DNA of 19,005 nucleotides from the NCBI GenBank assembly GCA_002418465.1, contig DIEE01000235.1, positions 5,484-24,488 of the forward strand, in the 5' to 3' direction. Under the pieces are notes generated by a model, which ran no database searches, was not told where the DNA came from, and worked only from the letters and a program-made list of their open reading frames with translations. The stretch comes from Pseudomonas sp. UBA5782. GTDB lineage: Bacteria > Pseudomonadota > Gammaproteobacteria > Pseudomonadales > Pseudomonadaceae. Shown here one piece after another: positions 1 to 5,331 of this stretch (the first letter of the stretch is position 1; each line of letters opens with the position of its first letter). A program made the translations under genes and the position numbers.

Positions 1-54
1 GGGCGCCGGCCCCGGGTGTAGGCTGGTCGCTCCTCCTTCAGCAAGCCCTCCGCC

Positions 55-357
55 GTGACCTACCGTCTTCTCGTCCTGCTCTGCCTCCTGCCGCTCGCCG
101 CCCAGACCCAGGCGTCCTCGTCGCTTCGCTGCGGTAACGCACTGGTCACCGCGGACGACCCCATGTCCGAGGTGGCAAGCAAATGCGGCGAACCGGTCAG
201 CCGCGACTTCATCGGCTACCGCGAACGCACCGACGACTACGGCTACCGCAACGAAGTGCAGGTGGAGGAGTGGATGTACGGCCCGCGCAACGGCATGTAC
301 TACTACCTGCGCTTCGAGGGCAGCCGGCTGGTCAGCGTCGACAGCAAGCGCCAGTAG
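55..357 (+). CDS. Small exported DUF2845-family protein, function unknown
   Basis: The product is 100 residues. It begins with a hydrophobic stretch (about residues 3-20, leucine and alanine rich) ending in an AxA-like site near residues 15-21, which reads as a Sec signal peptide. The mature part has two cysteines (in SLRCGNALV and ASKCGEPV), a KCGEP motif followed by a tyrosine-rich segment, and a C-terminal stretch with WMYGPRN and LRFEGSRLVSV. This pattern matches small periplasmic DUF2845 proteins; the family assignment is from memory of the motif. The start is GTG: an in-frame stop (TAG at 19-21) leaves no ATG, GTG or TTG between it and this codon. No convincing Shine-Dalgarno sequence is visible. 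The gene is convergent with the BON-domain gene and shares the hairpin that follows. No function is known; an envelope location is inferred. Confidence 0.75.
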   Translation: MTYRLLVLLCLLPLAAQTQASSSLRCGNALVTADDPMSEVASKCGEPVSRDFIGYRERTDDYGYRNEVQVEEWMYGPRNGMYYYLRFEGSRLVSVDSKRQ

Positions 358-409
358 CCACGAGCGCCAGCAAGTCGCGACGCGGCAATCGCGGAAAATG
401 ACAGCCATT

Positions 410-442
410 AAAAAGCCCCGTCCGGTAAACCGGGCGGGGCTT
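410..442 (-). terminator. Strong intrinsic terminator, oriented for the minus strand
   Basis: The arms AAGCCCCGTCCGG (413-425) and CCGGGCGGGGCTT (430-442) pair over 13 positions, with one G-T wobble and a TAAA loop. On the minus strand the stem is followed by a run of five T. On the plus strand it is followed by TTGGTACTT, a poorer tail. It therefore ends the BON-gene transcript or 3' RNA, and may also act weakly on the DUF2845 gene. Confidence 0.85.
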
Positions 443-597
443 GGTACTTCCTGTCGGTCAGCAGCGGACTGCATTCCTGTCGCTCATCCTGAGCGGTCTT
501 CCCTGCGACAGTCCTCGCAATCAGCGGGCTGACTTCGACCGCAATCCTCCGGATTCAGGCAGGGCCGTCCTGGCCGCAACGGTCGGCACGAGGCGTG
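410..597 (-). ncRNA. Candidate GGA-rich small RNA (RsmA/CsrA sponge-like), 3' of the BON gene
   Basis: Between the BON-gene stop and the terminator, the minus strand carries eight GGA motifs in about 120 bases (complements at 449, 475, 487, 500, 512, 545, 548 and 568); about two would be expected by chance. Several lie in small hairpin loops: CGCTC-AGGAT-GAGCG (481-495), TGCGA-GGACTG-TCGCA (504-519), GGCC-AGGAC-GGCC (563-575) and AATCC-GGA-GGATT (543-555). Others lie in linkers, including a repeated CGACAGGAA (449-457 and 475-483). GGA in hairpin loops and linkers followed by an intrinsic terminator is the known layout of RsmX/Y/Z and CsrB-type RNAs, which titrate RsmA/CsrA. No GacA box (TGTAAG...CTTACA) or clear promoter is seen just upstream, so a 3'UTR-derived RNA is likelier than an independent gene. 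The 5' end is unknown; the coordinates give the outer limits. Confidence 0.45.
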
Positions 598-966
598 TTA
601 CTCGGTGGACTTCAGGCCATCGGCGGAAACGGCGTGAACGCCCTTGATGGTCTTGGCTTTCTGCACGGCAAGGTCACGTTCTGCGTCGCTCGGCACTACG
701 CCGGAAAGCGAAACCACACCCTTGTTCGTTTCTACTTTGATGTCCAGGCCGCTGATGCTGTCATCGGCGAGGAAGCTGGATTTGACCTTGCTGGTGATCC
801 AGGTGTCGGAAACCGCTTCTTCGGCCTGATCGACTTTCTCGTTGGCCGCCAGCATCTGTGGCTGAGACTGAATGGGGGTAGCGGCGAACGCAGCGTTGGC
901 CAGGGGCAGGCTCAGAGCGGTGGCGGCGACAGCGGCAAAAGTCCACTTGGTAAAAGGCTGTTTCAT
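598..966 (-). CDS. Exported BON-domain protein (OsmY-like)
   Basis: The product is 122 residues. Residues 1-28 form a signal peptide: basic start, alanine/leucine-rich core, and an AFA-A cleavage site. After a linker, a single BON domain covers about residues 50-118, with TWITSKVKSSFLADDSISGLDIKV, the glycine-turn motif GVVSLSGVV, and an AERDLAVQKAKTIKGVHAV segment. BON domains occur in periplasmic proteins such as OsmY and are thought to bind membranes or help envelope proteins under osmotic or stationary-phase stress. The role here is inferred from the domain. The ATG start has an AGGAGT ribosome binding site 8 bases upstream. It lies downstream of pnp in the same direction but is separated from it by two terminators, so it should have its own promoter. 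Its 3' untranslated region is long and GGA-rich. Confidence 0.9.
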   Translation of the reverse strand: MKQPFTKWTFAAVAATALSLPLANAAFAATPIQSQPQMLAANEKVDQAEEAVSDTWITSKVKSSFLADDSISGLDIKVETNKGVVSLSGVVPSDAERDLAVQKAKTIKGVHAVSADGLKSTE

Positions 967-1022
967 GCGGATGTACTCCTGTTTTTCTGATAGTGCCTGC
1001 AGCTATGTCCCGCCGCAGTCCA

Positions 1023-1044
1023 CGTATAACAGCGCAAGCGCTGT
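1023..1044 (-). promoter_or_regulatory. Possible promoter of the BON gene with overlapping palindrome
   Basis: The minus strand reads TGTTATACG here, a possible extended -10 element (TG-n-TATACG), about 60 bases upstream of the BON start codon. Directly upstream and touching it is the perfect inverted repeat ACAGCGC-AA-GCGCTGT (plus-strand reading, 1029-1044), occupying the spacer. No good -35 hexamer is seen at 17 bases, as is common for extended -10, stationary-phase or activator-dependent promoters. The palindrome could be an operator. Both assignments are inferred from the sequence only. Confidence 0.35.
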
Positions 1045-1088
1045 GCCATCTTCTAGACAAACTTAAATCCAATAAATTCAAACACTTG

Positions 1089-1110
1089 AAAAAGGCCACC
1101 GCGTCTGGCC
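1089..1110 (-). terminator. Second intrinsic terminator beyond pnp
   Basis: On the minus strand GGCCA-GACGCGG-TGGCC is followed directly by five T. The stem is short (5 bp) with a 7-base loop. It lies about 85 bases beyond the stronger pnp terminator and upstream of the BON promoter region. It may be a back-up for pnp operon read-through or the end of a short transcript starting between the two terminators. Confidence 0.5.
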
Positions 1111-1111
1111 C

Positions 1112-1157
1112 CATGCACTTTGCAAGTCATTGAAATTTCTCACATGCAATTTGCAAG
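1112..1157. repeat. Pair of 15-base direct repeats, each with dyad symmetry
   Basis: CATGCACTTTGCAAG (1112-1126) and CATGCAATTTGCAAG (1143-1157) differ at one base and start 31 bases apart, close to three helical turns. The second contains the palindrome TGCAA-T-TTGCA and the first the same with one mismatch. The pair lies in the gap between the pnp terminator and the BON gene. Spacing and symmetry suggest two binding sites for one dimeric regulator; the protein is unknown. Confidence 0.5.
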
Positions 1158-1192
1158 ATTTTCCAGACTGCCCGACACGGACGGCAGAAACG

Positions 1193-1216
1193 AAAAAGGG
1201 CCCCGAAGGGCCCTTT
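1193..1216 (-). terminator. Intrinsic terminator of the nusA-pnp operon
   Basis: The arms AAAGGGCCC (1195-1203) and GGGCCCTTT (1208-1216) are perfectly complementary over 9 bp around a CGAA/TTCG-type tetraloop. On the minus strand the stem ends in a run of five T. It begins about 18 bases after the pnp stop codon and is the natural end of the operon. Confidence 0.92.
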
Positions 1217-1234
1217 CTCTCAACGCCTGATCAA

Positions 1235-3340
1235 TCAGACACCGGATGCCTTGGCGGCAGCGACGTCCTTGATCGACAGCTTGATGCGACCGCGGTTGTC
1301 GACGTCCAGAACCAGCACTTCGACTTCCTGGCCCTCCTTCAGCACGTCGGTGACTTTCTCGACGCGCTGATCGCTCAGCATCGAGATGTGCACCAGGCCG
1401 TCCTTGCCCGGGAGGATGTTGACGAAGGCGCCGAAGTCGACGATGCGCTCGACCTTGCCGACGTAGATCTTGCCGATCTCGGCTTCCGCGGTGATACCCA
1501 GGACGCGCTGACGCGCGGCCTCGGCAGCTTCCTTGGTTTCGCCGAAGATCTTGATCGAGCCGTCGTCTTCGATGTCGATCGAGGCCTTGGTCTCTTCGCA
1601 GATCCCACGGATGGTCGCGCCACCCTTGCCGATGACGTCGCGGATCTTGTCCTGGTCGATCTTCATCGCGATCATGGTCGGCGCGTTGGCCGACAGCTCG
1701 GTACGCGACTGGGCGATGACCTGGTTCATCTGGCCGAGGATGTTCAGACGCGCTTCCAGAGCCTGGTTCAGCGCGATTTCCATGATCTCTTCGGTGATGC
1801 CCTGGATCTTGATGTCCATCTGCAGCGCGGTAACGCCCTTGGCGGTACCGGCGACCTTGAAGTCCATGTCGCCCAGGTGGTCTTCGTCACCGAGGATGTC
1901 GGTCAGAACGGCGAACTTCTCGCCTTCCTTGACCAGGCCCATGGCGATACCGGCCACCGGCGCCTTCATCGGCACACCGGCGTCCATCAGCGCGAGGGAC
2001 GCGCCGCAGACCGAAGCCATGGAGCTGGAGCCGTTGGACTCGGTGATCTCCGACACCACACGGATGGTGTAGGGGAACTCGTCCGCGCTCGGCAGCATGG
2101 CGGCGACGGAGCGGCGGGCCAGACGACCGTGACCGATTTCGCGGCGGCCGGTGGCACCCATGCGACCACACTCGCCGACCGAATAGGGCGGGAAGTTGTA
2201 GTGCAGCATGAAGGGGTCTTTCTTCTCGCCTTCGAGGGTGTCGAGCAGCTGTGCGTCGCGTGCGGTGCCGAGGGTGGCAACCACCAGCGCCTGGGTTTCA
2301 CCACGGGTGAACAGCGCCGAGCCGTGGGTCTTGTCGAGCACGCCGACTTCGATGTTCAGGCCACGCACGGTGCGGGTGTCACGGCCGTCGATACGCGGTT
2401 TGCCGTTGACGATGTTCTCGCGAACGGTGCGGTATTCGATCTCGCCGAAAGCGTCTTTGACTTCGCCCGAAGACGGCTGGCCTTCTTCACCGGAGAACTT
2501 GGCGACGATCTGGTCGCGCAGCTCGCCGAGACGGCCGTAACGCTCGTGCTTGAGGGTGATGGTGTAGGCCTGCGAGATGGCTTCGCCGAACTCGCTGCGG
2601 ATGGCGTCGAGCAGGCTGGTGTTGGCCGGTTTGGCCTGCCAGTCCCAGGTCGGCTTGCCGGCTTCTGCAGCCAGTTCGCCAACGGCCTTGATCACGGCCT
2701 GGAATTCTTCGTGGGCGAACAGCACGGCACCCAGCATCTGGTCTTCGGTCAGTTCCTTGGCTTCGGATTCGACCATCAGCACGGCGTCCTTGGTACCGGC
2801 GACGACCATGTCCAGGCTGGAAGCCTTGAGCTGTTCGTAGGTCGGGTTCAGCAGGTAGCCGGTGCTTTCATGGAAGGCCACGCGCGCGGCGCCGATCGGG
2901 CCGTCGAACGGAATGCCGGAGATGGCCAGGGCAGCCGAGGTACCGATCATCGCGGCGATGTCCGGATCGGTCTTCTTGCTGGTGGAGACGACGGTGCAGA
3001 TGACCTGCACTTCGTTCATGAAGCCTTCCGGGAACAGCGGACGAATCGGACGGTCGATCAGGCGCGAGGTCAGGGTCTCTTTCTCGGAAGGACGCGCTTC
3101 ACGCTTGAAGAAACCACCGGGGATCTTGCCGGCGGCGTAGGTTTTTTCCTGGTAGTGCACGGACAGCGGGAAGAAACCCTTGCTCGGATCGGCGTTCTTG
3201 GCACCGGTCACGGCGACCAGCACGGTGACGTCGTCGTCAACGGTGACCAGCACAGCGCCGGAGGCTTGGCGGGCGATGCGGCCCGTCTCGAGGGTAACGG
3301 TCGATTGACCGAACTGGAATTTCTTGATTACCGGGTTCAC
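1235..3340 (-). CDS. pnp: Polyribonucleotide nucleotidyltransferase (PNPase)
   Basis: PNPase is a trimeric 3'-5' exoribonuclease that degrades RNA with phosphate to nucleoside diphosphates and can add tails; it is part of the degradosome in many bacteria. The product is 701 residues, the usual length. It has two RNase PH-like cores (about 1-210 and 310-545) separated by an all-helical region. The first core carries an FFR-type RNA loop (FFKREARPSEKET, from 77). The second carries the phosphate loop SSSMASVCG (438-446) and DILGDEDHLGDMDF, with D487 and D493 matching the catalytic aspartates. A KH domain with GKGG (571-574) and an S1 domain (about 622-692) follow. The start is GTG, supported by the conserved MNPVIKKFQFGQ N-terminus and an AAGGA sequence just upstream. 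It follows rpsO, with a large hairpin between them, and is the last gene of the operon. Confidence 0.98.
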   Translation of the reverse strand: MNPVIKKFQFGQSTVTLETGRIARQASGAVLVTVDDDVTVLVAVTGAKNADPSKGFFPLSVHYQEKTYAAGKIPGGFFKREARPSEKETLTSRLIDRPIRPLFPEGFMNEVQVICTVVSTSKKTDPDIAAMIGTSAALAISGIPFDGPIGAARVAFHESTGYLLNPTYEQLKASSLDMVVAGTKDAVLMVESEAKELTEDQMLGAVLFAHEEFQAVIKAVGELAAEAGKPTWDWQAKPANTSLLDAIRSEFGEAISQAYTITLKHERYGRLGELRDQIVAKFSGEEGQPSSGEVKDAFGEIEYRTVRENIVNGKPRIDGRDTRTVRGLNIEVGVLDKTHGSALFTRGETQALVVATLGTARDAQLLDTLEGEKKDPFMLHYNFPPYSVGECGRMGATGRREIGHGRLARRSVAAMLPSADEFPYTIRVVSEITESNGSSSMASVCGASLALMDAGVPMKAPVAGIAMGLVKEGEKFAVLTDILGDEDHLGDMDFKVAGTAKGVTALQMDIKIQGITEEIMEIALNQALEARLNILGQMNQVIAQSRTELSANAPTMIAMKIDQDKIRDVIGKGGATIRGICEETKASIDIEDDGSIKIFGETKEAAEAARQRVLGITAEAEIGKIYVGKVERIVDFGAFVNILPGKDGLVHISMLSDQRVEKVTDVLKEGQEVEVLVLDVDNRGRIKLSIKDVAAAKASGV

Positions 3341-3434
3341 GGTGTTTTCCTTCTCTTCGTTGCCTTTGGGGAAACTGCGCTTCTTGCGAAATTAGCGGGC
3401 AGTGTCGGGATTCGGACCCGAAAACCGTCCTGGT

Positions 3435-3512
3435 AAAAAGCCAGAAAGCTGGAAGCCTGGGAACGGAAACCGGGCAGACCCGGCATCCAATCGCAAACTT
3501 CCAGCTTCCGGC
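3435..3512 (-). promoter_or_regulatory. Large branched hairpin between rpsO and pnp (terminator / RNase III-type site)
   Basis: On the minus strand the outer arms GCCGGAAGCTGGAAG (complement of 3498-3512) and CTTCCAGCTTTCTGGC (complement of 3440-3455) pair over about 14-15 bp with one bulge. They are followed by five T. Inside lies a second hairpin, CCGGG-TCTG-CCCGG (3470-3483). This is both an intrinsic terminator shape after rpsO and a long duplex in the pnp leader. In E. coli the rpsO-pnp gap holds a terminator, the pnp promoter and an RNase III-cleaved stem through which PNPase represses itself. The same role is inferred here from position and structure. Confidence 0.7.
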
Positions 3513-3524
3513 TCAGGCAGCGTC

Positions 3525-3794
3525 TTAGCGACGCAGACCCAGGCGACCGATCAGGGCGCTGTAACGAGTGGTGTCCTTACCCTTCAGGTAATCCAGCAGC
3601 TTGCGGCGCTGGTTGACCATACGGATCAGACCACGACGCGAGTGGTGATCCTTGCCGTTGGCCTTGAAGTGATCCTGCAGCTTGTTGATGTTGAAGGTGA
3701 GCAGTGCAACTTGCACTTCCGGAGAACCGGTGTCGCCTTCAGCTTGCTTGTACTCGTTAACGATCTGGGCTTTTTCTTCAACGCTCAGTGCCAT
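3525..3794 (-). CDS. rpsO: 30S ribosomal protein S15
   Basis: S15 binds the central domain of 16S rRNA early in 30S assembly and forms a bridge to the 50S subunit. The product is 89 residues, the family standard, and carries the conserved core GDTGSPEVQVALLT, LQDHFKANGKDHHSRRGLIRMV and NQRRKLLDYL, ending in LIGRLGLRR. It should be an all-helical four-helix protein. The ATG start has a strong AAGGAG site 8 bases upstream. The gene is about 120 bases after truB and about 180 bases before pnp, the order known in enterobacteria. S15 represses its own translation through leader structure in several bacteria; a small palindrome is present in this leader. Confidence 0.98.
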   Translation of the reverse strand: MALSVEEKAQIVNEYKQAEGDTGSPEVQVALLTFNINKLQDHFKANGKDHHSRRGLIRMVNQRRKLLDYLKGKDTTRYSALIGRLGLRR

Positions 3795-3820
3795 GATTAG
3801 GGCTCCTTGAGTGAACAGGC

Positions 3821-3834
3821 CGGGACAGGTCCCG
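3821..3834 (-). repeat. Perfect inverted repeat in the rpsO leader
   Basis: CGGGAC-AG-GTCCCG forms a short GC-rich stem about 27-40 bases upstream of the rpsO start codon and just before its Shine-Dalgarno sequence. On the plus strand it is followed by TGTTTTTAAAA, so it could act as a weak terminator in that direction. On the minus strand the A/T tract precedes the stem. It may be part of the S15 autoregulatory fold; this is inferred from position. Confidence 0.4.
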
Positions 3835-3915
3835 TGTTTTTAAAAGAGGTATGACCGTGCCTGCTGACAGCCACCCTCGTTGCCCCAAGCGGACGAATCC
3901 GCTCTGAGGTATCGA

Positions 3916-4833
3916 TCACTCCGATCGAATCAGTCGACGCGGCGCGATGCGCCCGTCTTCGCTCACTTCACCGATGCCGATGAAGCGGCCATTGTGGTCC
4001 TGAACCCGCAGCATGCCGAACTTCGGTGCTTCGGGGGCACGCACCGGTTGCCCGTGCAGCCAGTAGTAGGCGCTGTGTTCCGACAGCTGGATCAGCGGCC
4101 AATGCTCCAGGCCGCTGTCCGACGGCAGCAGGAACTGGTCCAGTGCCTCGGCGCCGCCTTCGGCATGCACCTGTTCCAAGGTTTCCAGGCTGATCGCCTG
4201 GACCAGGGAATAGGGGCCGGCCTGTGTCCTGCGCAGTTCGGCAACATGCGCGCCGCAACCCAGTTGCTGACCGAGGTCCTCGACCAGCGTGCGAATGTAG
4301 GTGCCCTTGCTGCAGGCTACCGCCAGACGCGCCTTGTCGGCCTCGAAGTCGAGCAATTCCAGGCGCGCAATAGTAACAGAACGCGCCTCGCGCTCCACCA
4401 CTTCGCCGGCCCGCGCCAGCTTGTACAGCGGCTGGCCGTCGCGCTTGAGCGCTGAATACATCGGCGGGACCTGCTGGATGTCGCCACGAAAGCCCGGCAG
4501 AGCGGCTTCCAAGGCCTGGCGGCTGACGTCGACCGCCAGGCGGCTGGTGACTTCGCCCTCGGCATCGCCGGTGGTGGTGGTCACGCCGAGCTGGGCGACG
4601 GTCTCGTAGCCCTTGTCGGCGTCCAGCAGGTACTGGGAAAACTTGGTCGCCTCGCCGAAGCACAGCGGCAGCACGCCGGTCGCCAGCGGATCGAGGCTGC
4701 CGGTGTGGCCGGCCTTCTCCGCATTGAGCAGCCAGCGGACCTTCTGCAGGGCAGCGTTGGAGCTGAAGCCGCGCGGCTTGTCGAGCACCAGGATTCCGCT
4801 GACGTTGCGGCGGATGCGTTTCACCTGAGCCAA
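3916..4833 (-). CDS. truB: tRNA pseudouridine(55) synthase
   Basis: TruB converts U55 in the T-loop of nearly all tRNAs to pseudouridine and also acts as a tRNA-folding chaperone. The product is 305 residues. GILVLDKPRGFSSN near the N-terminus and AGHTGSLDPLATGVLPLCFGEATKF carry the catalytic aspartate at D48. Other family motifs are KGYE, PPMYSALKRDGQPLYKLARAG and CSKGTYIRTLVEDLG. The C-terminal part (about 250-305) is a PUA-like domain. The start is TTG, chosen because the N-terminus MAQVKRIRRNVSG matches known homologues and a GAGGAG site within the end of rbfA lies at correct spacing. Only 3 bases separate it from the rbfA stop, so translation is probably coupled. Confidence 0.97.
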   Translation of the reverse strand: MAQVKRIRRNVSGILVLDKPRGFSSNAALQKVRWLLNAEKAGHTGSLDPLATGVLPLCFGEATKFSQYLLDADKGYETVAQLGVTTTTGDAEGEVTSRLAVDVSRQALEAALPGFRGDIQQVPPMYSALKRDGQPLYKLARAGEVVEREARSVTIARLELLDFEADKARLAVACSKGTYIRTLVEDLGQQLGCGAHVAELRRTQAGPYSLVQAISLETLEQVHAEGGAEALDQFLLPSDSGLEHWPLIQLSEHSAYYWLHGQPVRAPEAPKFGMLRVQDHNGRFIGIGEVSEDGRIAPRRLIRSE

Positions 4834-4836
4834 GGC

Positions 4837-5220
4837 TTACTCCTCGGACTCGCCGCTGTGCTTGCGGTCTTCCGCCACCGCGCGCTCGATCAGCGCCGAC
4901 AGCTCCACGCCGCGACGGATGCTGGCGTCGTAGTGGAAGTGCATCTGCGGCACCGTGCGCAGCTTCATCGCCTTGCCCAGGTGCATGCGCAGGAAGCCGG
5001 CGGCATCCTGCAGGATCTTAAGGTTCGACTTGATCTGGTCGTCCTCCTGACCCATCACGGTGATGAACACCTTGGCGTGGGACAGGTCGCGGCTGACCTC
5101 GACGGCGGTGATGGTCACCAGGCCGAGACGTGGGTCCTTGATTTCACGCTGGATCAGCAGCGCCAGTTCGCGCTGCATCTGGTCGCCGATACGCTGGGTA
5201 CGGCTGAATTCTTTGGCCAT
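4837..5220 (-). CDS. rbfA: 30S ribosome-binding factor RbfA
   Basis: RbfA is a small KH-fold protein that binds the immature 30S subunit near the 5' helix of 16S rRNA and is needed for late maturation and cold adaptation. The product is 127 residues, within the usual range. Recognisable segments are RTQRIGDQMQRELALLIQ, IKDPRLGLVTITAVEVSRDLSHAKVF, and DAAGFLRMHLGKAMKLRTVPQMHFHYD, followed by an acidic tail. The start is ATG with an imperfect AGGTAG upstream. It follows infB after about 110 bases holding two hairpins and touches truB, as in other gammaproteobacteria. Confidence 0.97.
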   Translation of the reverse strand: MAKEFSRTQRIGDQMQRELALLIQREIKDPRLGLVTITAVEVSRDLSHAKVFITVMGQEDDQIKSNLKILQDAAGFLRMHLGKAMKLRTVPQMHFHYDASIRRGVELSALIERAVAEDRKHSGESEE

Positions 5221-5237
5221 GTTCTGACTACCTGTAC

Positions 5238-5265
5238 ACCGGGCGGAACGGAAAACCCGTCCGGT
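5238..5265 (-). repeat. Imperfect hairpin in the rbfA leader
   Basis: ACCGGGCGG (5238-5246) and CCGTCCGGT (5257-5265) pair over 9 positions with one mismatch around a 10-base loop. It lies 18-45 bases upstream of the rbfA start, next to its ribosome binding site. No T-run follows. It could shape rbfA translation or be a processing site; no direct evidence beyond sequence. Confidence 0.4.
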
Positions 5266-5277
5266 TCATAAGCGGCA

Positions 5278-5310
5278 AACGCCCGGTCAGGCAGGGCCGA
5301 ACCGGGCGTT
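5278..5310 (-). repeat. Perfect 10-bp hairpin between infB and rbfA
   Basis: AACGCCCGGT (5278-5287) and ACCGGGCGTT (5301-5310) are perfectly complementary around a 13-base GC-rich loop. On the minus strand it begins about 21 bases after the infB stop codon and is followed by TGCCGCTTATG, without a true U-tract. It is more likely an mRNA-stabilising or processing stem, or a partial terminator, than a full stop, because rbfA and truB lie downstream. Confidence 0.5.
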
Positions 5311-5331
5311 GCGTTGAGCGACGAAAGCAGC

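Noticed and set aside
410..442. Terminator of the DUF2845 gene only
   Set aside because: The T-run is on the minus-strand side, so the main direction serves the BON transcript; plus-strand use is at most secondary.
597..760. GacA box (TGTAAG...CTTACA) for the candidate GGA-rich RNA
   Set aside because: No such motif was found in the 3' half of the BON gene, so Gac control is not claimed.
595..990. Plus-strand frame of 131 codons opposite the BON gene
   Set aside because: No signal, domain or ribosome binding site; the minus strand encodes a complete signal peptide plus BON domain.
1130..3436. A 768-codon open frame on the plus strand opposite pnp
   Set aside because: It is the antisense shadow of a GC-rich gene: composition is Asp/Val/Gly/His/Leu-biased with no domain, while the minus strand encodes an unmistakable PNPase.
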